The notes under the pieces were generated by a model. That model had not been told where the DNA came from. It worked only from the letters and a program-made list of their open reading frames with translations, and did no database searches. From contig JBEKHI010000091.1 in the NCBI GenBank assembly GCA_050012355.1, forward strand, positions 1-22,709: a DNA stretch of 22,709 bases, given 5' to 3'. Source of the DNA: JBEKHI01 sp050012355. Lineage in GTDB: Bacteria; Actinomycetota; Actinomycetes; Streptosporangiales; Streptosporangiaceae. A program made the translations under genes and the position numbers. Positions 22,489 through 22,709 of the stretch are shown here, piece after piece. How positions within the stretch are numbered: position 1 is the first letter of the stretch; every line of letters begins with the position of its first letter.

Positions 22489-22709
22489 ACGGGCCAATCA
22501 TCGTCGAAGCCGTCGAGGAGATCACCGGCGCGGACCGATTCGTGGTCGACCGCCTTCTTTTCCGGAAAGTCCTCCGCCTCGGCTGGTCGCGGCAGCCGGC
22601 CCGAACCCGCTGGCGGCCAGCTGACTTCTCCCGGCTTAGCGCACATTTCCCGTCCGCAATGCCCGGATATGCCCGGCAGCCGGAGTGCACCAACCCGGGA
22701 GAAGATGCC
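22489..22709. other. Window end without a recognisable gene
   Basis: Several frames stay open here, but none has a product I recognise or convincing coding features. The piece does not continue the DUF574 methyltransferase, so the boundary near 22470 is a probable breakpoint. A gene fragment continuing beyond the window cannot be excluded. Confidence 0.4.

Noticed and set aside
1..22709. CRISPR array, tRNA/rRNA genes, IS elements, prophage or antiphage-defence genes
   Set aside because: No regularly spaced repeats, no cloverleaf-type sequence noticed, and no transposase, integrase, nuclease or phage structural protein among the credible frames.

Overview
The window comes from a GC-rich actinobacterium. 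Signs of this are strong GC bias at third codon positions, GTG and TTG starts, start-stop overlaps of the ATGA type, probable leaderless promoters, two HisKA_3/NarL-type two-component modules, an actinobacterial-style MacB/FtsX exporter, and a broken gene that resembles the actinobacterial DUF574 methyltransferases. Genus cannot be told from the sequence. I see no tRNA, rRNA, CRISPR array, transposase or integrase.

Layout. (1) 151-4458, minus strand: a membrane protein, a SAM methyltransferase whose frame runs without a stop into an ABC ATPase, and a two-domain FtsX/MacB permease. This operon is divergent from (2) 4560-5541, an ArsR-type winged-helix regulator followed by a RidA-family protein. 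The 100 bp between them hold repeated operator-like elements over two opposed promoters. (3) 5522-8056, minus strand: a histidine kinase fused to remnants of a response regulator, a chimeric stub of an ABC ATPase, and a DUF4126 membrane protein that ends inside a long hairpin. (4) 8360-16743, plus strand: the main functional unit, a tightly packed operon encoding a complete branched-chain-amino-acid (Liv/HAAT) type ABC importer. Interleaved or downstream are a metal-dependent amidohydrolase, a GntR/FCD regulator fused to a nitrilase-superfamily amidase, and an M20 metallo-amidohydrolase. (5) 16694-19165: an ABC-2 permease without its ATPase, divergent from an N-terminally shortened histidine kinase and a NarL-type regulator with an added tail. 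(6) 19277-20870: two metallo-beta-lactamase-fold genes, the first with a degenerate ferredoxin-like N-terminus. (7) 20916-22709: a DUF1963 protein, a PPOX-family flavin/F420 split-barrel protein, a perfect 30-bp palindrome and a wrecked DUF574 methyltransferase gene.

How the genes work together. Region 4 reads as one physiological unit: a lipoprotein binding protein captures a small amide-containing compound, LivH/M/G/F import it, and three C-N hydrolases of unrelated folds cut it. Expression is probably controlled by the FCD sensor domain that is covalently joined to one of those enzymes. The substrate is not identifiable from sequence. This operon is the best candidate for an undescribed system.

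A second theme is that the DNA on both sides of region 4 carries many rearrangement scars that keep an open frame: kinase-regulator chimera, ATPase stub, methyltransferase-ATPase joint, truncated kinase, orphan permease running into its neighbour, extended regulator, and truncated methyltransferase. These could be real deletion-driven decay or assembly error; read mapping would decide.
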